A program made the position numbers and the translations under genes. From positions 86,114 through 150,113 of the forward strand of contig NZ_LZLV01000146.1 of the NCBI RefSeq assembly GCF_001673405.1: a DNA stretch of 64,000 bases, written 5' to 3'. Positions within the stretch are counted from its first letter, which is position 1, and each line of letters starts with the position of its first letter. Shown in pieces: positions 42,493 to 50,743 of the stretch. Below the pieces are notes generated by a model that saw nothing but the letters and a program-made list of their open reading frames with translations, had not been told where the DNA came from and made no database searches. Origin of the DNA: Mycobacterium sp. 1245111.1 (GTDB lineage: Bacteria; Actinomycetota; Actinomycetes; Mycobacteriales; Mycobacteriaceae).

Positions 42493-43158
42493 CTACGAGT
42501 TGACCGAGCCGCCCCACAACGCGTTGAGCCACAACGCCTCGAGCACCTTGACGCCTCGCTGGACGTCGCCGTGATCCCCCAGATATGCGCTATCCCCCGA
42601 CAGCAACTGCGCCGTGGTGACCGACAGGGTTCGCACCAGGGTCGGGATGTCGTCGCTGATCGGGTGAGCGGTGCCGGCTCGTAGTTCGTCCTCGACGATG
42701 CCGATGATCTGTTGGACGACGCCCTCGACCTGCTGGTCGAGCAGGTCGCGGATCTCGGCGTCGGTGTTGCGCGCGGCGTTGCACGCCGACATCACCGGGT
42801 CGTTATGGGCGTAGACCGCCGCCGCGCTTCCGACCATCCGCTCGGCGAATGCCGCCGGGGTCTCGTCGACGCCGCGCGGGGCGAAGTACTCGGTGAGCTC
42901 CTCGAGTTCCTGCGTCGCGTCGGCCAGGATCTGCGCGAGTACCGCGTATTTGGAGTCGAAGTAGAAATAAAACCCGGACCGGGCCACGCCGGCACGATCG
43001 CTGATCGTGCTCACCGACAACTGAGCGAACGGCTTTTCCTCCAGCAACTCGCGCACCGCTTGAACGATCGCGTGCCGCTGTCGATCACCCCGACGCCGCG
43101 GAACCTGCACAGCCGAGACCTGATCGGTCACCCGGTCGCCCCCTTGCTCGATGCGCAC
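42493..43158 (-). CDS. TetR-family regulator, EthR-like, divergent from cyp136
   Basis: 221 residues, GTG start. HTH: AIVQAVRELLEEKPF...SVSTISDRAGVARSGFYFYFDSKYAVLAQIL, the FYFYF form found in EthR-like TetR proteins. The C-terminal ligand domain is large. It is divergent from cyp136, with a perfect 32-base palindrome between them, so it is the likely repressor of cyp136. Confidence 0.9.
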   Translation of the reverse strand: MRIEQGGDRVTDQVSAVQVPRRRGDRQRHAIVQAVRELLEEKPFAQLSVSTISDRAGVARSGFYFYFDSKYAVLAQILADATQELEELTEYFAPRGVDETPAAFAERMVGSAAAVYAHNDPVMSACNAARNTDAEIRDLLDQQVEGVVQQIIGIVEDELRAGTAHPISDDIPTLVRTLSVTTAQLLSGDSAYLGDHGDVQRGVKVLEALWLNALWGGSVNS

Positions 43159-43187
43159 CCTTACGACCTTGCACTACGCCACGCGCA

Positions 43188-43219
43188 AAGGGAAACTTGA
43201 CAGCCGTCAAGTTTCCCTT
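43188..43219. promoter_or_regulatory. 32-bp perfect palindrome between TetR and cyp136
   Basis: Arms AAGGGAAACTTGAC (43188-43201) and GTCAAGTTTCCCTT (43206-43219) around AGCC. It is 30 bases from the TetR start and 60 from cyp136. Such length suggests two dimers binding in co-operation, as for EthR. Confidence 0.8.
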
Positions 43220-43279
43220 GAGGATGGCAGTTGGTGACGCCTGCCACACAGTCGATCACGCCCCCATGAAGGAGTGTCA

Positions 43280-44758
43280 ATGGCGACCGTCAACACCGCC
43301 GAGTATCTGCTCGACCAGGCCAAGCGCCGGTTCACCCCGACGATGAACACCATCCCGGGCATGGGCCTGCTGGAGAAACGGCTCTTGAACGTCGACTGGC
43401 CCCAGCGCGAACTGGCGGCGCCGCCGGCCGGCAGCGGCCTCAAGCCAGTGATGGGCGACAGCGGACTCCCGGTGCTGGGCCACATCATCGAAACCTTCCG
43501 CGGGGGGCCCAATTTCGTCATGCACCTGTACAACACCCGCGGACCGGTGTTCTACGCCGAGTCCGCGGCGTTGCCCTCGGTGATCGCCATTGGCCCGGAC
43601 GCCACCCAGGCAATCTTCTCCAACCGCAACAAGGAGTTCTCGCAGAGGGGCTGGGACCCGGTCATCGGGCCGTTCTTCAACCGCGGCCTGATGACGCTCG
43701 ACTTCGACGAGCACATGTACCACCGCCGGATCATGCAGGAGGCCTTCACCCGCAGCCGGCTGACCGGCTACGTGGACCACATCGACGCGGTGGCCACCTC
43801 GGTGGTGGCCGGCTTCCCGACCGATGACGCCCGCTTCCTGTTCCACCCGGCGATGAAGGAACTCACCCTTGATATCGCGTCGGTGGTGTTCATGGGACAT
43901 GAGCCCGGCACCGACCACGACCTCGTCACCAAGGTGAACCAGGCGTTCACCACGACCACCCGGGCGGGCGGCGCGATCATCCGGACCAGCGTCCCGCCGT
44001 TCAAGTGGTGGCGCGGGCTGCGGGCCCGCAAGCTGTTGGAGGACTACTTCGTCGCGCGGGTGAAGGAACAGCGCCGCAACGCCGGCGGCACCGACATGCT
44101 TTCGGTGTTGTGCCACACCGAGGACGAGGACGGAAACAGCTTCACCAACGAGGACATCGTCAACCACATGATCTTCCTGATGATGGCCGCCCACGACACC
44201 TCGACGTCGACGACCACGACGATGGCCTACAACCTGGCCGCCAACCCGGAGTGGCAGGAACGCTGTCGCGACGAGTCGGACCGGCTCGGCGACGGCCCGC
44301 TGGACATCGAGGCGCTGGAGAAGCTGGAGACTCTCGACCTGGTGATGGACGAGTCGCTGCGGCTCGTCACGCCGCTACCGTTCAACATGCGCCAGACCGT
44401 GCGCGACACCGACCTGCTGGGCTACTACCTGCCGGCCGGCACCAACGTGGTCACCTGGCCGGGCACCAACCACTGGCTGCCCGAGCTGTGGACCGACCCG
44501 ATGAAGTTCGACCCGGAACGATTCCTGGAGCCGCGCTCGGAGCACAAGCAGCACCGCTACGCGTTCGCGCCGTTCGGCGGTGGCGCACACAAGTGCATCG
44601 GCATGGTGTTCGGCCGCCTCGAGGTGAAAACCATCCTGCACCGGCTATTGCGCCGCTACCGTCTCGAACTCGCCCGCCCCGGCTACCAGCCGCGCTGGGA
44701 CTACGGCGGGATGCCGATCCCGATGGACGGCATGCCGATCGTGCTGCGACGCCTCTAG
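43280..44758 (+). CDS. cyp136: Cytochrome P450 CYP136
   Basis: 492 residues, the size of CYP136 (Rv3059). I-helix MMAAHDTSTSTTT near 300, K-helix ExxR in DESLRL, and the haem loop FAPFGGGAHKCIGMVFG with the thiolate Cys near 439. The sterol-oxidase-like N-terminus (GLKPVMGDSGLPVLGHIIE, VMHLYNTRGPVFYAES) fits CYP136. AAGGAG precedes the ATG. Substrate unknown. It converges on the LeuA-domain gene with a 4-base overlap. Confidence 0.94.
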   Translation: MATVNTAEYLLDQAKRRFTPTMNTIPGMGLLEKRLLNVDWPQRELAAPPAGSGLKPVMGDSGLPVLGHIIETFRGGPNFVMHLYNTRGPVFYAESAALPSVIAIGPDATQAIFSNRNKEFSQRGWDPVIGPFFNRGLMTLDFDEHMYHRRIMQEAFTRSRLTGYVDHIDAVATSVVAGFPTDDARFLFHPAMKELTLDIASVVFMGHEPGTDHDLVTKVNQAFTTTTRAGGAIIRTSVPPFKWWRGLRARKLLEDYFVARVKEQRRNAGGTDMLSVLCHTEDEDGNSFTNEDIVNHMIFLMMAAHDTSTSTTTTMAYNLAANPEWQERCRDESDRLGDGPLDIEALEKLETLDLVMDESLRLVTPLPFNMRQTVRDTDLLGYYLPAGTNVVTWPGTNHWLPELWTDPMKFDPERFLEPRSEHKQHRYAFAPFGGGAHKCIGMVFGRLEVKTILHRLLRRYRLELARPGYQPRWDYGGMPIPMDGMPIVLRRL

Positions 44759-45234
44759 CGGTTCTCGGCGTAGAGCCGATTCGCGCAGGCGATGACGGCC
44801 GACAAGGCGGACTCCGTCGGATCTTGCGCGTAGCCCATCGCCCATTCGGCGCGGGAGCCGTCGGTGCCCTGGATGAACGTCGCGGTGGTGTCGTCGGACT
44901 GCAACTGATGGAACCGCAGCATCTCGACCGAGACGCCGTGCTCGTAGAGCATCGCGGTCAGCGCGGCGACGGGACCGCTCGCGGTGGCGGTGGCGGTTTC
45001 GATGCGCTCGCCAAGCGTCAGCGTGGCCTGGAAGGTTCGCGGTCCGAGCCGGCCGGCCGGACGGCCGTTGTCGGCGCAGTGCCACTGCCCCAGCCGCACC
45101 GGCCCGGTGCTCGGCGCGTAGGTGGCGCTGAAGGTGCTCCACGACATGGCGTCTGCGTCTTCCCGGAGCCCGCGGGGCAGAGGGACACCGTCGAACAGCA
45201 ATGTCGACGATTCTGGAGCGAAAGTGATGGTCAT
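44755..45234 (-). CDS. Stand-alone LeuA-type regulatory (allosteric) domain protein
   Basis: 159 residues. The C-terminal 95 residues match the pattern of the isopropylmalate synthase leucine-binding domain: ATATASGPVAALTAML, RFHQLQSDDTTATFIQG, EWAMGYAQDPTESALSAVIACANRL, in the same order and spacing as GPVxAL, a degenerate dimer helix, DxxA and SAVNR in LeuA. There is no catalytic TIM barrel. N-terminal 60 residues contain WSTFSATYAPSTGPVRLGQW. Preceded by a leader peptide and alternative hairpins. Possible roles are a leucine sensor or a LeuA partner; both are inference. Confidence 0.75.
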   Translation of the reverse strand: MTITFAPESSTLLFDGVPLPRGLREDADAMSWSTFSATYAPSTGPVRLGQWHCADNGRPAGRLGPRTFQATLTLGERIETATATASGPVAALTAMLYEHGVSVEMLRFHQLQSDDTTATFIQGTDGSRAEWAMGYAQDPTESALSAVIACANRLYAENR

Positions 45235-45271
45235 GTGCCGGTCTTCTCTGGTCTTAGGGAGTGACCGACGG

Positions 45272-45339
45272 GTAGTAGCTTCCGACCCACAGCGGGGGGT
45301 CGGTCTGGATCAGACCCCGCTGCGGGTGCTGGCTACTAC
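45272..45339 (-). ncRNA. Leader RNA with competing hairpins (leu-type attenuator)
   Basis: On the minus-strand transcript GTAGTAGC (codons Val-Val-Ala of the leader peptide) pairs with GCTACTAC downstream. CCCGCAGCGGGG pairs with CCCCGCTGTGGG (one G-U), and GGTCTG/CAGACC closes the top. A competing hairpin CCGACCC/GGGTCGG (45282-45303) uses part of the second stem, so the two structures exclude each other. It lies between the leader peptide and the LeuA-domain gene. Confidence 0.65.
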
Positions 45340-45354
45340 GAGAAGATGTTGCAC
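45310..45354 (-). CDS. Leader peptide with Leu-Leu-Val-Val codons
   Basis: 14 residues, MQHLLVVASTRSGV, with GTG start and TGA stop. Consecutive codons CTT CTC GTA GTA lie in the attenuator stem, so ribosome stalling under branched-chain amino acid shortage would open the 5' strand of the long hairpin. leuA leader peptides of this kind are known in actinobacteria. The ribosome site is weak and the start is uncertain; the stop and the codon run are clear. Confidence 0.6.
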   Translation of the reverse strand: MQHLLVVASTRSGV

Positions 45355-45397
45355 GTCGCCGAGCGTAGACGCAGCGGGACTGCCGGCGCAACCTGAT

Positions 45398-46816
45398 TTA
45401 CAGCCACCAGGATGCGGCCGCGTCGAGGTGGCGTCGGATGCGGTGCCGGGCCAGGGCCTCGTCGCCCTGGCCAATCGCCTCGATGATGCGTAGGTGAGCG
45501 TGCCGGACATCGGCGAGATCGGCGTGGCTCGGGACCGGCTGGTCAGTACTGGCCCAGTAGCGACGGAATACCTCGACCAGGATCCGCAGGAACAACTCCA
45601 GCACGGCGTTGCCGGCCAGCATCGCCAGTCCGGCGTGGAACAGGAACTCCTCGACGCCGGCCTTGCCTGGACTGTCGCCGGCTTGCTCGATTGTCAGCCG
45701 TTGGCCGTCGAGGAAGGCCCGCACCTCGGGCGCGTCGTGGCGCGAGACCACCTTGGCGACGTTGTCGATCTCGATGGCATCGCGAATCAGGGTCAGGTCT
45801 TCGCGGCGGGGCCGCCGGTATTGCAGGTATAGGGCGATCGTGTCAACGCTGGCCTGCGCCTGGGGTTCTGCCACCACCAGACCGCCGCCGGGCCCGCGCC
45901 GGGTGGTGGCGACGGCGTGATACTCCAACAGCCGCACCGCTTCTCGGAGCACAGCGCGGCTGACCTGATACCGCTCGAGCAACGCGAGCTCACTGCCGAA
46001 CACTTCGCCGACCTGCCAGCCGCTGCTGGCGATGTCGTCGCGGATGGTGGCGGCCAGCACCTCGGCGAGCTTGCCTTGTGGCGCTACGCCATTGGCGCTG
46101 CGGCGTCGACGTGAACCGGATTGGTGACGATCTTTCAGCCAGTTGGTCACCGACTCCGCATGTTGCTCGCTCAGCGTCATCGCGCGGACCGCGTCGCCGG
46201 CGGTGACGGCGGCGACGATGGCCGAGTGATCGCGGTGGCGGTGCTCGAGTGCCTCGACGGCGTCGCTGGCGGAGTCCGGTCGCGCACCTTCGGCGTATCG
46301 AACGGTCAGCCGCATGAGTATGTCGATAAACAGTTGCAGCACTGGGTTTTTCGACTGCTCGGCGAGAACGGTGTGAAATTCGTCGCTGGACGGTCGCCGG
46401 CCCTGCTCGGCCTGAAGAACCCCCCGCAGCCGCTGGATGCCCGCTTCGTCGATCCGCTGCGCGGCCCGGGATGCGGCCAGCGGTTCCAGCAGCAACCGGG
46501 CGTCGAGCAAATCGCCGATCGTGATGCCCAGGTATTCCAGGTAGATGATTATCGCGTGGGTAGCAGGGGCAGCATCGGGCTCGCAGATGAGCAGGCCGCC
46601 GTTCGGGCCGCGGCGCATGCGCGCCACCTGATGATGCTCGACGAGTCGAACCGCTTCCCGCAGCACCGAACGACTCACCTGGAAGCGTTCCTGCAATGCC
46701 TGTTCCGAGCCGAGCGACGTCCCGGTCGGCCAGCCGCGGCGAATGATGTCGGCTTCGATGCGACGCGCGATCTGGGAAGCGCGCTTGTCCGTGAGAGCCT
46801 TACCGCTCAATTGCAC
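45398..46816 (-). CDS. Tandem double GntR/FadR-family regulator, Rv3060c-like
   Basis: 472 residues with two full GntR-FCD modules in one chain. Module 1: winged helix LGSEQALQERFQVSRSVLREAVRLVEHHQV and FCD domain to about residue 235. Module 2: FGSELALLERYQVSRAVLREAVRLLEYHAV (positions about 270-300) and a second FCD domain to the end. Each has the QVSR(S/A)VLREAVRL recognition helix. A single-chain dimer would have fixed half-site geometry. FCD regulators usually bind fatty acyl or carboxylic acids, and an acyl-CoA gene block lies upstream. Confidence 0.9.
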   Translation of the reverse strand: MQLSGKALTDKRASQIARRIEADIIRRGWPTGTSLGSEQALQERFQVSRSVLREAVRLVEHHQVARMRRGPNGGLLICEPDAAPATHAIIIYLEYLGITIGDLLDARLLLEPLAASRAAQRIDEAGIQRLRGVLQAEQGRRPSSDEFHTVLAEQSKNPVLQLFIDILMRLTVRYAEGARPDSASDAVEALEHRHRDHSAIVAAVTAGDAVRAMTLSEQHAESVTNWLKDRHQSGSRRRRSANGVAPQGKLAEVLAATIRDDIASSGWQVGEVFGSELALLERYQVSRAVLREAVRLLEYHAVATTRRGPGGGLVVAEPQAQASVDTIALYLQYRRPRREDLTLIRDAIEIDNVAKVVSRHDAPEVRAFLDGQRLTIEQAGDSPGKAGVEEFLFHAGLAMLAGNAVLELFLRILVEVFRRYWASTDQPVPSHADLADVRHAHLRIIEAIGQGDEALARHRIRRHLDAAASWWL

Positions 46817-46832
46817 GCCCGCGCACAGTGGT

Positions 46833-48026
46833 TCAGCATGTCAGCAGCAAGCATCCGGCGATCGGCCCACCGCCCACGGCGGCGACGGCGACCTCCGGCC
46901 GACGCGACACCTGCCGCTCGCCCGCTTCGCCGCGCAACTGCAGGCAGGCTTCGTGCAGCAGCCAGTAGCCGTGCATGCGCCCCGCCGACAGCTGGCCGCC
47001 GTAGGTGTTCAACGGCAGGGCGCCGTTGAGCGCGATGCGTTCCGCGCCCTCGACGAAGGGTCCGGCTTCGCCGTCGCCGCAGATGCCCAGGGCTTCCAGC
47101 CAGGCGAAGGTGAGGAAGGTGAACCCGTCGTAGAGTTCGGCGAGGTTCAGGTCGGCGGGGGTCAGATCGGTCCGCGACCACATCTGCGCCGCCGCATCGG
47201 CCGACGCCATCTTCGGGTAGTCGTCGCGGTGGAACCAGCCGCCCGCGCCGTTGCTGCCCCCGACGGCCTCGACTTTCACCGCGCGATGCGGGCAGTCCGC
47301 GGCATAGCTCGCGGCCGACACCACCAGCGCGATCGAGCCGTCGATCGGCACGTCGCAGTCCAGCAGCCCAAGAGGCGATGACACCGGCCGCGCGCCCAGG
47401 TAGTCCGCCATCGTCATCGGATCGCGGTACACCGCACGGGGATTCAGCGCGGCGTTGAGTCGGCTGTTGATCGCCAGCCAGCCCAGCTGTTCTTTGGTGG
47501 TGCCGTAGAGTTCCATATGCCGGCGACATACCAGCGCCAGCCAGTTCGCAGCCGAATATGCTTGTGCGGCAACGAGATCGCTGACATCGTCCATCGGACC
47601 GACGACGGGTGGCGTCTCACCTTCCGGTGTCTCGAACATCTTCGCCATCGGCGGGGCCGGTGCGTTCTCGTCCTGCTTGACCGGGACGGTGCCGCCCAGC
47701 ATTTGGATGGTCCGGTAGATGATGACGTGCCGCGCATGGCCTTCGGAGACCGCGCGGCACGCCGAGATCACCGGATTCAATAGACCGCCCGTGCTGAAAC
47801 CCGTCCCGCAGTCGGGGGCGTCGATGCCCAGCGCGGCGTTGACGTCAGCGGCCGGAGTGTCACCGAGGGTGGCGATCCCGTCGATGTCGCTGGGGGCCAA
47901 GCCGGCGTCTTCGATGGCGGCACGGACCGATTCCATCGTGAGGTCCAGCCCGGGAATACCGGTACGACGGCCGATTCGGGAGATACCGATGCCGGAAATG
48001 ATCGCGTCTTTTTCGAAGTAGCTCAT
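46833..48026 (-). CDS. Thiolase-like protein, possible retro-aldolase (Ltp2 type)
   Basis: 397 residues. Thiolase fold is evident (IISGIGISRIGRRTG, TMESVRAAIEDAGL, GTGFSTGGLLNPVISACRAV). The nucleophile motif STGG lacks the usual catalytic Cys position, and the C-terminal motif is GGQLSAGRMHG rather than GGxxxxGHP. This pattern is that of lipid-transfer thiolase-like proteins such as the steroid aldolase Ltp2, not a true thiolase. The divergent neighbour is a DUF35 protein, the partner that Ltp2 requires, which supports an aldolase role in acyl-CoA degradation. Confidence 0.75.
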   Translation of the reverse strand: MSYFEKDAIISGIGISRIGRRTGIPGLDLTMESVRAAIEDAGLAPSDIDGIATLGDTPAADVNAALGIDAPDCGTGFSTGGLLNPVISACRAVSEGHARHVIIYRTIQMLGGTVPVKQDENAPAPPMAKMFETPEGETPPVVGPMDDVSDLVAAQAYSAANWLALVCRRHMELYGTTKEQLGWLAINSRLNAALNPRAVYRDPMTMADYLGARPVSSPLGLLDCDVPIDGSIALVVSAASYAADCPHRAVKVEAVGGSNGAGGWFHRDDYPKMASADAAAQMWSRTDLTPADLNLAELYDGFTFLTFAWLEALGICGDGEAGPFVEGAERIALNGALPLNTYGGQLSAGRMHGYWLLHEACLQLRGEAGERQVSRRPEVAVAAVGGGPIAGCLLLTC

Positions 48027-48059
48027 CTACGCCGTCCGTTAGACCAACCCGAGGGAATT

Positions 48060-48068
48060 GAGTGTACT
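48060..48068. promoter_or_regulatory. Shared GAGTGTACT motif, copy 1
   Basis: On the minus strand AGTACACTC, 34-42 bases upstream of the thiolase-like start, and 10 bases before the DUF35 start on the plus strand. The same nine bases occur upstream of fadE22. It could be an operator or a TACACT -10 element; the sequence cannot decide. Confidence 0.4.
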
Positions 48069-48077
48069 GTATTGCCC

Positions 48078-48422
48078 GTGTCAACCGAGACGACGTCCCA
48101 GCTGCTGATCGAGCACTGCGACAACTGCGCGCGCTGGGTTCACCCCGCGGCGGGCACCTGCCGGGATTGCGGCGGCCCGTTGGAGGCCAAGCCGGTCTCG
48201 GGGCGGGGCTCGGTATTCACGTACACGGTCAACTACCACGCGTTCAACCCCGAGCTCGAGACGCCTTACGTCATCGCGCTTGTCGAGCTGGACGAGCAAG
48301 ACGGGCTGCGGGTGGCTGCGAATATTGTTGACTGCGAACCGGATTCGGTGACATGCGGGATGCGTGTCGAAGCTCTGCCCGAGCCCGGCCCCGGCGGCGC
48401 GCCGCGTTTCGCGCCTAGTTGA
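48078..48422 (+). CDS. Zn-ribbon OB-fold (DUF35) protein
   Basis: 114 residues, GTG start at 48078. Zinc ribbon CDNCARWVHPAAGTCRDCGG near 15-34 (C-x2-C-x11-12-C-x2-C) followed by an OB-fold beginning GRGSVFTYTVNYHAF. DUF35 proteins bind acyl-CoA and act as partners of thiolase-like aldolases or MaoC hydratases. Divergent from the thiolase-like gene; 8-base overlap with fadE22 at its end. Together these suggest one catabolic module. Confidence 0.85.
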   Translation: MSTETTSQLLIEHCDNCARWVHPAAGTCRDCGGPLEAKPVSGRGSVFTYTVNYHAFNPELETPYVIALVELDEQDGLRVAANIVDCEPDSVTCGMRVEALPEPGPGGAPRFAPS

Positions 48423-50580
48423 TCAGCGGGTCGCGCGGCATCCCGAGGATCCGCTCGGCGATCTGGTTGCGCGTCACCTCCGACGTGCCGCCGGCGATCG
48501 CCATCGCCCGAGCGCTCATCACCAGTCGGCCCGCCAGCGCACCGGCGCCGTCGTATAGCGCGGTTTCGGGCCCCGCCAACGCGGCCGAGATCGCACCGCC
48601 CTCGACCATGTGGTCGGCCAGTTTCAGCTTGGTGACGTTGCCTTCCGGGCCCGGGCCCGCGCCCTCGACGCTGCGGGCGACGCGGCGCAGGTTCAGCAGC
48701 CGCAGGGCGTTCTCCTCGGCCAGGTATAAGCCCACCCGAGTTCGCCCGCCCGCCAACCGATCTGGCTGGGCCTTGACCTGCTCGACCAGTTGCGTGGCCA
48801 GGCCCGCGTAGAAGGACCCGCTGCCGCCGATGCTGACTCGCTCGTTGCCCAGCGTGGCCCGCGCGACCGTCCATCCGGTGTTGGGCTCCCCCACGACGTC
48901 TTCGTCGGGCACGAACAGGTCATTGAAGAACACCTCGTTGAAGTCCGCTCCGCCGGTGATCTGCCGCAGCGGACGCACCTCGACCTCGGGGGCGTTCATG
49001 TCGACGATCACCGTGGTGATGCCGGCGTGCTTGGGCGCATCGGGATCCGTGCGTACGGTGGCCAGACCTCGGGCGCAGTAGTGCGCTCCGCTGGTCCACA
49101 CCTTCTGCCCGTTGATCTTCCAGCCGCCGTCCACCCGGGTCGCTTTGGTCTTGATCGACGCGGCGTCCGAACCGGCCTCGGGCTCGGAGAACAGCTGGCA
49201 CCAGATCTCGTCTTTGCGCAGCGCCTTCTCGACGAATCGCTCGATCTGCCACGGTGTTCCGTGCTGGATCAGGGTCAGGATCACCCAGGCGGTGATGCCG
49301 TAGTCGGTGCGCTTGATGCCCGCGGCGCGGAATTCCTCTTCGATGACCAACTGTTCCACCGCGTCGGCGGCCAGCCCCCACGGCTTGGGCCAGTGGGGCA
49401 TCACGTAGCCGGTCTCGATCAGCTTGTCGCGCTGGGCCTGCTTGTCCAGCCCGGCGAACTCGGCGACGTCCGCGTGGATCCGGGTCCGCATTTCCTCCGC
49501 CTCGGGCGGCAGGTCCAGGCTGTTCTCCCGGGTGACGCCGGCGGCGGTGCGCTCGAACACGTCCTCGGCGGGCGCGTCACCGCCGAACAGCGCCGTCGTG
49601 ACCAACGCACGGCGCAGGTGCAGGTGCGCGTCGTGCTCCCAGGTGAACCCGATCCCGCCGTGCACCTGGATGTTCAGCTCCGCGTTGCGTGCGTACGCCG
49701 GAAATGCCAGTGCCGCAGCCGAAGCCGCGGCGAGCCGGAACTGCTCCTCGTCTTCGGAGGCGGCGCGTGAGGCGTCCCACACCGAGGCGATACCCGACTC
49801 CGAGGCGACCAGCATGTTGGCACAGTGGTGCTTGATCGCCTGGAAGGTGGCGATGGTGCGGCCGAACTGCTGACGCACCTTCGCGTACTCGACGGCGGCA
49901 TCGACACAGTCAGCCGCTCCCCCGACCGCCTCGGCGGCCAGCAGCGTCCGGGCACGCGCCAGCAGCGAGTCGTGCGCGCCGGGCAGGACGTCGTCGTCGC
50001 CGACGCTGACCTTGTCCAGCCGGACGCGCCCGGAGCGCCTGGTCGGATCCAGGTTCTCCGGCACCTCGACCGAGACGCCGGAGCGGCCGCGCTCGATCAG
50101 CAGCACGTCGTCACCGGCCGCGATCACCAGCAGATCACCCAAGCCGGCGCCCAGCACGATGCCGGCATCGCCGTCGGCGACGCCGTTGCTGAGGTTGACG
50201 TGCCCACCCAGGCCGATGCCCGCGGTGACCGTGCCGTCGATCAGCCCCGGCAGCAGACGCGACTTCTGTTCCGCGGAGCCGTCTTTCGCGATCACAGCCG
50301 ACGCGATGACAGTCGGCACGAACGGGCCGGGCGCCACCGCGCGACCGAGTTCGTCGATGACGACCACGAGTTCGGGCAACCCGTAGCCGGAGCCACCGTG
50401 TTCCTCGTCGATGTGCAGACCCAGCCAGCCGAGTTCGACGAGGGCCTGCCAGAACGGCGGCAGTGCCTCCTCCGGAGCATCCAGTAGCGACCGCGCGGCG
50501 GCGCGGGCCTTCTGCGACGTCAGAAACCCCCGGGCGACCTCGGCGAGTTCCCGATGGTCGTCGGTCAGTGCGATACCCAT
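48415..50580 (-). CDS. fadE22: Fused double acyl-CoA dehydrogenase, FadE22
   Basis: 721 residues, equal to M. tuberculosis FadE22 (Rv3061c). It holds two acyl-CoA dehydrogenase units: about 1-350 (ALTDDHRELAEVARGFL, YGLPELVVVIDELGRAVAPGPF, FQAIKHHCANMLVASE, IQVHGGIGFTWEHDAHLH) and about 360-721 (WCQLFSEPEAGSDAASIKTKA, KINGQKVWTSGAHY, LADHMVEGGAISAALAG, MAIAGGTSEVTRNQIAERILGMPRDP). Both FAD-site motifs are degenerate in one half, as in heteromeric steroid dehydrogenases. Dehydrogenates acyl-CoA; substrate unknown. Ends 8 bases inside the DUF35 gene. Confidence 0.93.
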   Translation of the reverse strand: MGIALTDDHRELAEVARGFLTSQKARAAARSLLDAPEEALPPFWQALVELGWLGLHIDEEHGGSGYGLPELVVVIDELGRAVAPGPFVPTVIASAVIAKDGSAEQKSRLLPGLIDGTVTAGIGLGGHVNLSNGVADGDAGIVLGAGLGDLLVIAAGDDVLLIERGRSGVSVEVPENLDPTRRSGRVRLDKVSVGDDDVLPGAHDSLLARARTLLAAEAVGGAADCVDAAVEYAKVRQQFGRTIATFQAIKHHCANMLVASESGIASVWDASRAASEDEEQFRLAAASAAALAFPAYARNAELNIQVHGGIGFTWEHDAHLHLRRALVTTALFGGDAPAEDVFERTAAGVTRENSLDLPPEAEEMRTRIHADVAEFAGLDKQAQRDKLIETGYVMPHWPKPWGLAADAVEQLVIEEEFRAAGIKRTDYGITAWVILTLIQHGTPWQIERFVEKALRKDEIWCQLFSEPEAGSDAASIKTKATRVDGGWKINGQKVWTSGAHYCARGLATVRTDPDAPKHAGITTVIVDMNAPEVEVRPLRQITGGADFNEVFFNDLFVPDEDVVGEPNTGWTVARATLGNERVSIGGSGSFYAGLATQLVEQVKAQPDRLAGGRTRVGLYLAEENALRLLNLRRVARSVEGAGPGPEGNVTKLKLADHMVEGGAISAALAGPETALYDGAGALAGRLVMSARAMAIAGGTSEVTRNQIAERILGMPRDPLIN

Positions 50581-50620
50581 TGCAGGGCCTTCCTCTTGGA
50601 CGCCATTGGCCGGTCGGAAA

Positions 50621-50629
50621 GAGTGTACT
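50621..50629. promoter_or_regulatory. Shared GAGTGTACT motif, copy 2
   Basis: Located 41-49 bases upstream of the fadE22 start. Identical nine bases are found upstream of the thiolase-like gene. See copy 1 at 48060-48068. Confidence 0.4.
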
Positions 50630-50677
50630 TAAATGCGGGCCGCCTCCCAACCGGGTGGTCGGTCGGGCTGTTATTGT

Positions 50678-50738
50678 CGCGAGACAGAAGCCAGGGCTGC
50701 GATTTAGCTCAGACCACAACCATGGCTTCTGTCTCGCG
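50678..50738 (-). terminator. 16-bp inverted repeat after the SDR gene
   Basis: Arms CGCGAGACAGAAGCCA (50678-50693) and TGGCTTCTGTCTCGCG (50723-50738) are perfect, with a 29-base loop, starting 5 bases after the SDR stop at 50744. Probably a terminator on the minus strand; the loop is large and no T-run follows, so the assignment is moderate. Confidence 0.5.
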
Positions 50739-50743
50739 GAATA

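Noticed and set aside
50678..50738. CRISPR-like or IS terminal repeat
   Set aside because: Only a single inverted pair with no spacer series and no transposase nearby.
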